Made by a program: the position numbers and the translations under genes
Assembly (NCBI GenBank): GCA_002409285.1
Contig: DHUT01000078.1
Location: 34,468-98,467 of the forward strand
Origin: Firmicutes bacterium UBA5227
GTDB taxonomy: Bacteria; Bacillota; Clostridia; Tissierellales; Sedimentibacteraceae
Direction of reading: 5' to 3'
Length of the DNA stretch: 64,000 nt
The notes under the pieces: generated by a model
Database searches by the model: none
What the model saw: only the letters and a program-made list of their open reading frames with translations
Told to the model about the DNA's origin: nothing
In this document: positions 63,766-64,000 of the stretch, piece by piece
Layout of the letters: every line of letters begins with the position of its first letter
Position numbering within the stretch: position 1 is the first letter of the stretch

Positions 63766-64000
63766 TTAATCCCGAAACAGCCGCAAATACTGAGAAAGTC
63801 TCTCTTTTATATATTCGCCCACCATATTAACCATCGTGGACGCATCATTGTTCCGATAATAACTGTCAAAACAGTCGTAGTATTTTCTCCTGTCAGAAAA
63901 TTTTACGTCTATGGGCGGATAGCCTGCCTGCATAAGCATTAAATTCAATATCAATCTGCCGGTTCGCCCGTTTCCGTCAATGAACAGATGAATTCCCTCA
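63766..64000 (-). CDS. Fic-domain protein (5' part outside window)
   Basis: The frame is open to the right edge, and only the C-terminal 78 codons are visible. They begin with the Fic catalytic motif [13 protein letters not shown] (consensus HxFxDGNGRxxR, intact) and continue with [14 protein letters not shown]. Fic proteins transfer AMP or other groups to target proteins and often act as toxins or regulators. The inhibitory alpha-helix, if any, would be in the missing part. The stop lies 53 nt from the helicase start, so the two may be one operon. Confidence 0.88.
   Translation of the reverse strand, partial: EGIHLFIDGNGRTGRLILNLMLMQAGYPPIDVKFSDRRKYYDCFDSYYRNNDASTMVNMVGEYIKERLSQYLRLFRD

Overview
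The window is low-GC DNA with strong AGGAGG-type ribosome binding sites. It carries T-box leaders, a SpoIIE-type phosphatase, lipoprotein solute-binding proteins and many amino-acid and peptide-fermenter genes. This points to an anaerobic Gram-positive bacterium of the Clostridia/Tissierellia type. A species cannot be named from the sequence alone. No rRNA, tRNA or CRISPR array was found.

Layout. 1-2.9 kb: end of an ABC exporter, a half-size ferritin-like protein and a PAS-SpoIIE phosphatase. 3.1-9.2 kb: a five-gene operon, metN-metI-hydroxyacid dehydrogenase-metQ-aminotransferase, read leftward. It is preceded by a methionine-rich leader peptide with a terminator and a competing antiterminator, and by a LysR gene whose probable binding site sits upstream of the promoter. 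9.4-12.8 kb: an amidohydrolase, a GlsB-type membrane protein and a secreted stalk-domain protein. A second copy of the LysR site and promoter here drives only a short transcript. 12.9-16.7 kb: a heterodimeric ABC exporter whose first half is split by a frameshift. 16.7-19.8 kb: a polar amino acid ABC transporter behind two tandem T-box leaders that both appear to read proline codons.

19.8-29.7 kb holds MBL-NYN-TraX, DUF308, a mini-protein with the decarboxylase beta-subunit motif, an HD hydrolase, a nitroreductase remnant, a GNAT, a TetM-like GTPase, adenine deaminase and CutC. 29.8-36.7 kb is an amino-sugar cluster (NagA, ROK kinase, large transglutaminase-like protein) with small enzymes. 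36.8-43.6 kb is a fructoselysine (Amadori product) operon, frlR-potABCD-like-frlB-frlD, in which the transporter is of the polyamine type. 43.8-48.9 kb: a periplasmic-sensor diguanylate cyclase and the OpuA glycine-betaine system. 49-53.7 kb: a GntR regulator divergent from hypB, a large Fe-S flavoprotein and hypA.

53.7-64 kb looks like an accessory or defence region: a serine-hydrolase remnant, a DUF262/HNH/DUF4268 protein, an ATPase flanked by a 16-bp direct repeat, a PLD-nuclease/helicase/DUF3427 protein and a Fic protein running off the edge. The housekeeping genes yaaA and nfo lie among them.

The most notable signals are the methionine leader-peptide attenuator, a mechanism I do not associate with this group, and the pair of LysR-type promoters with identical geometry.
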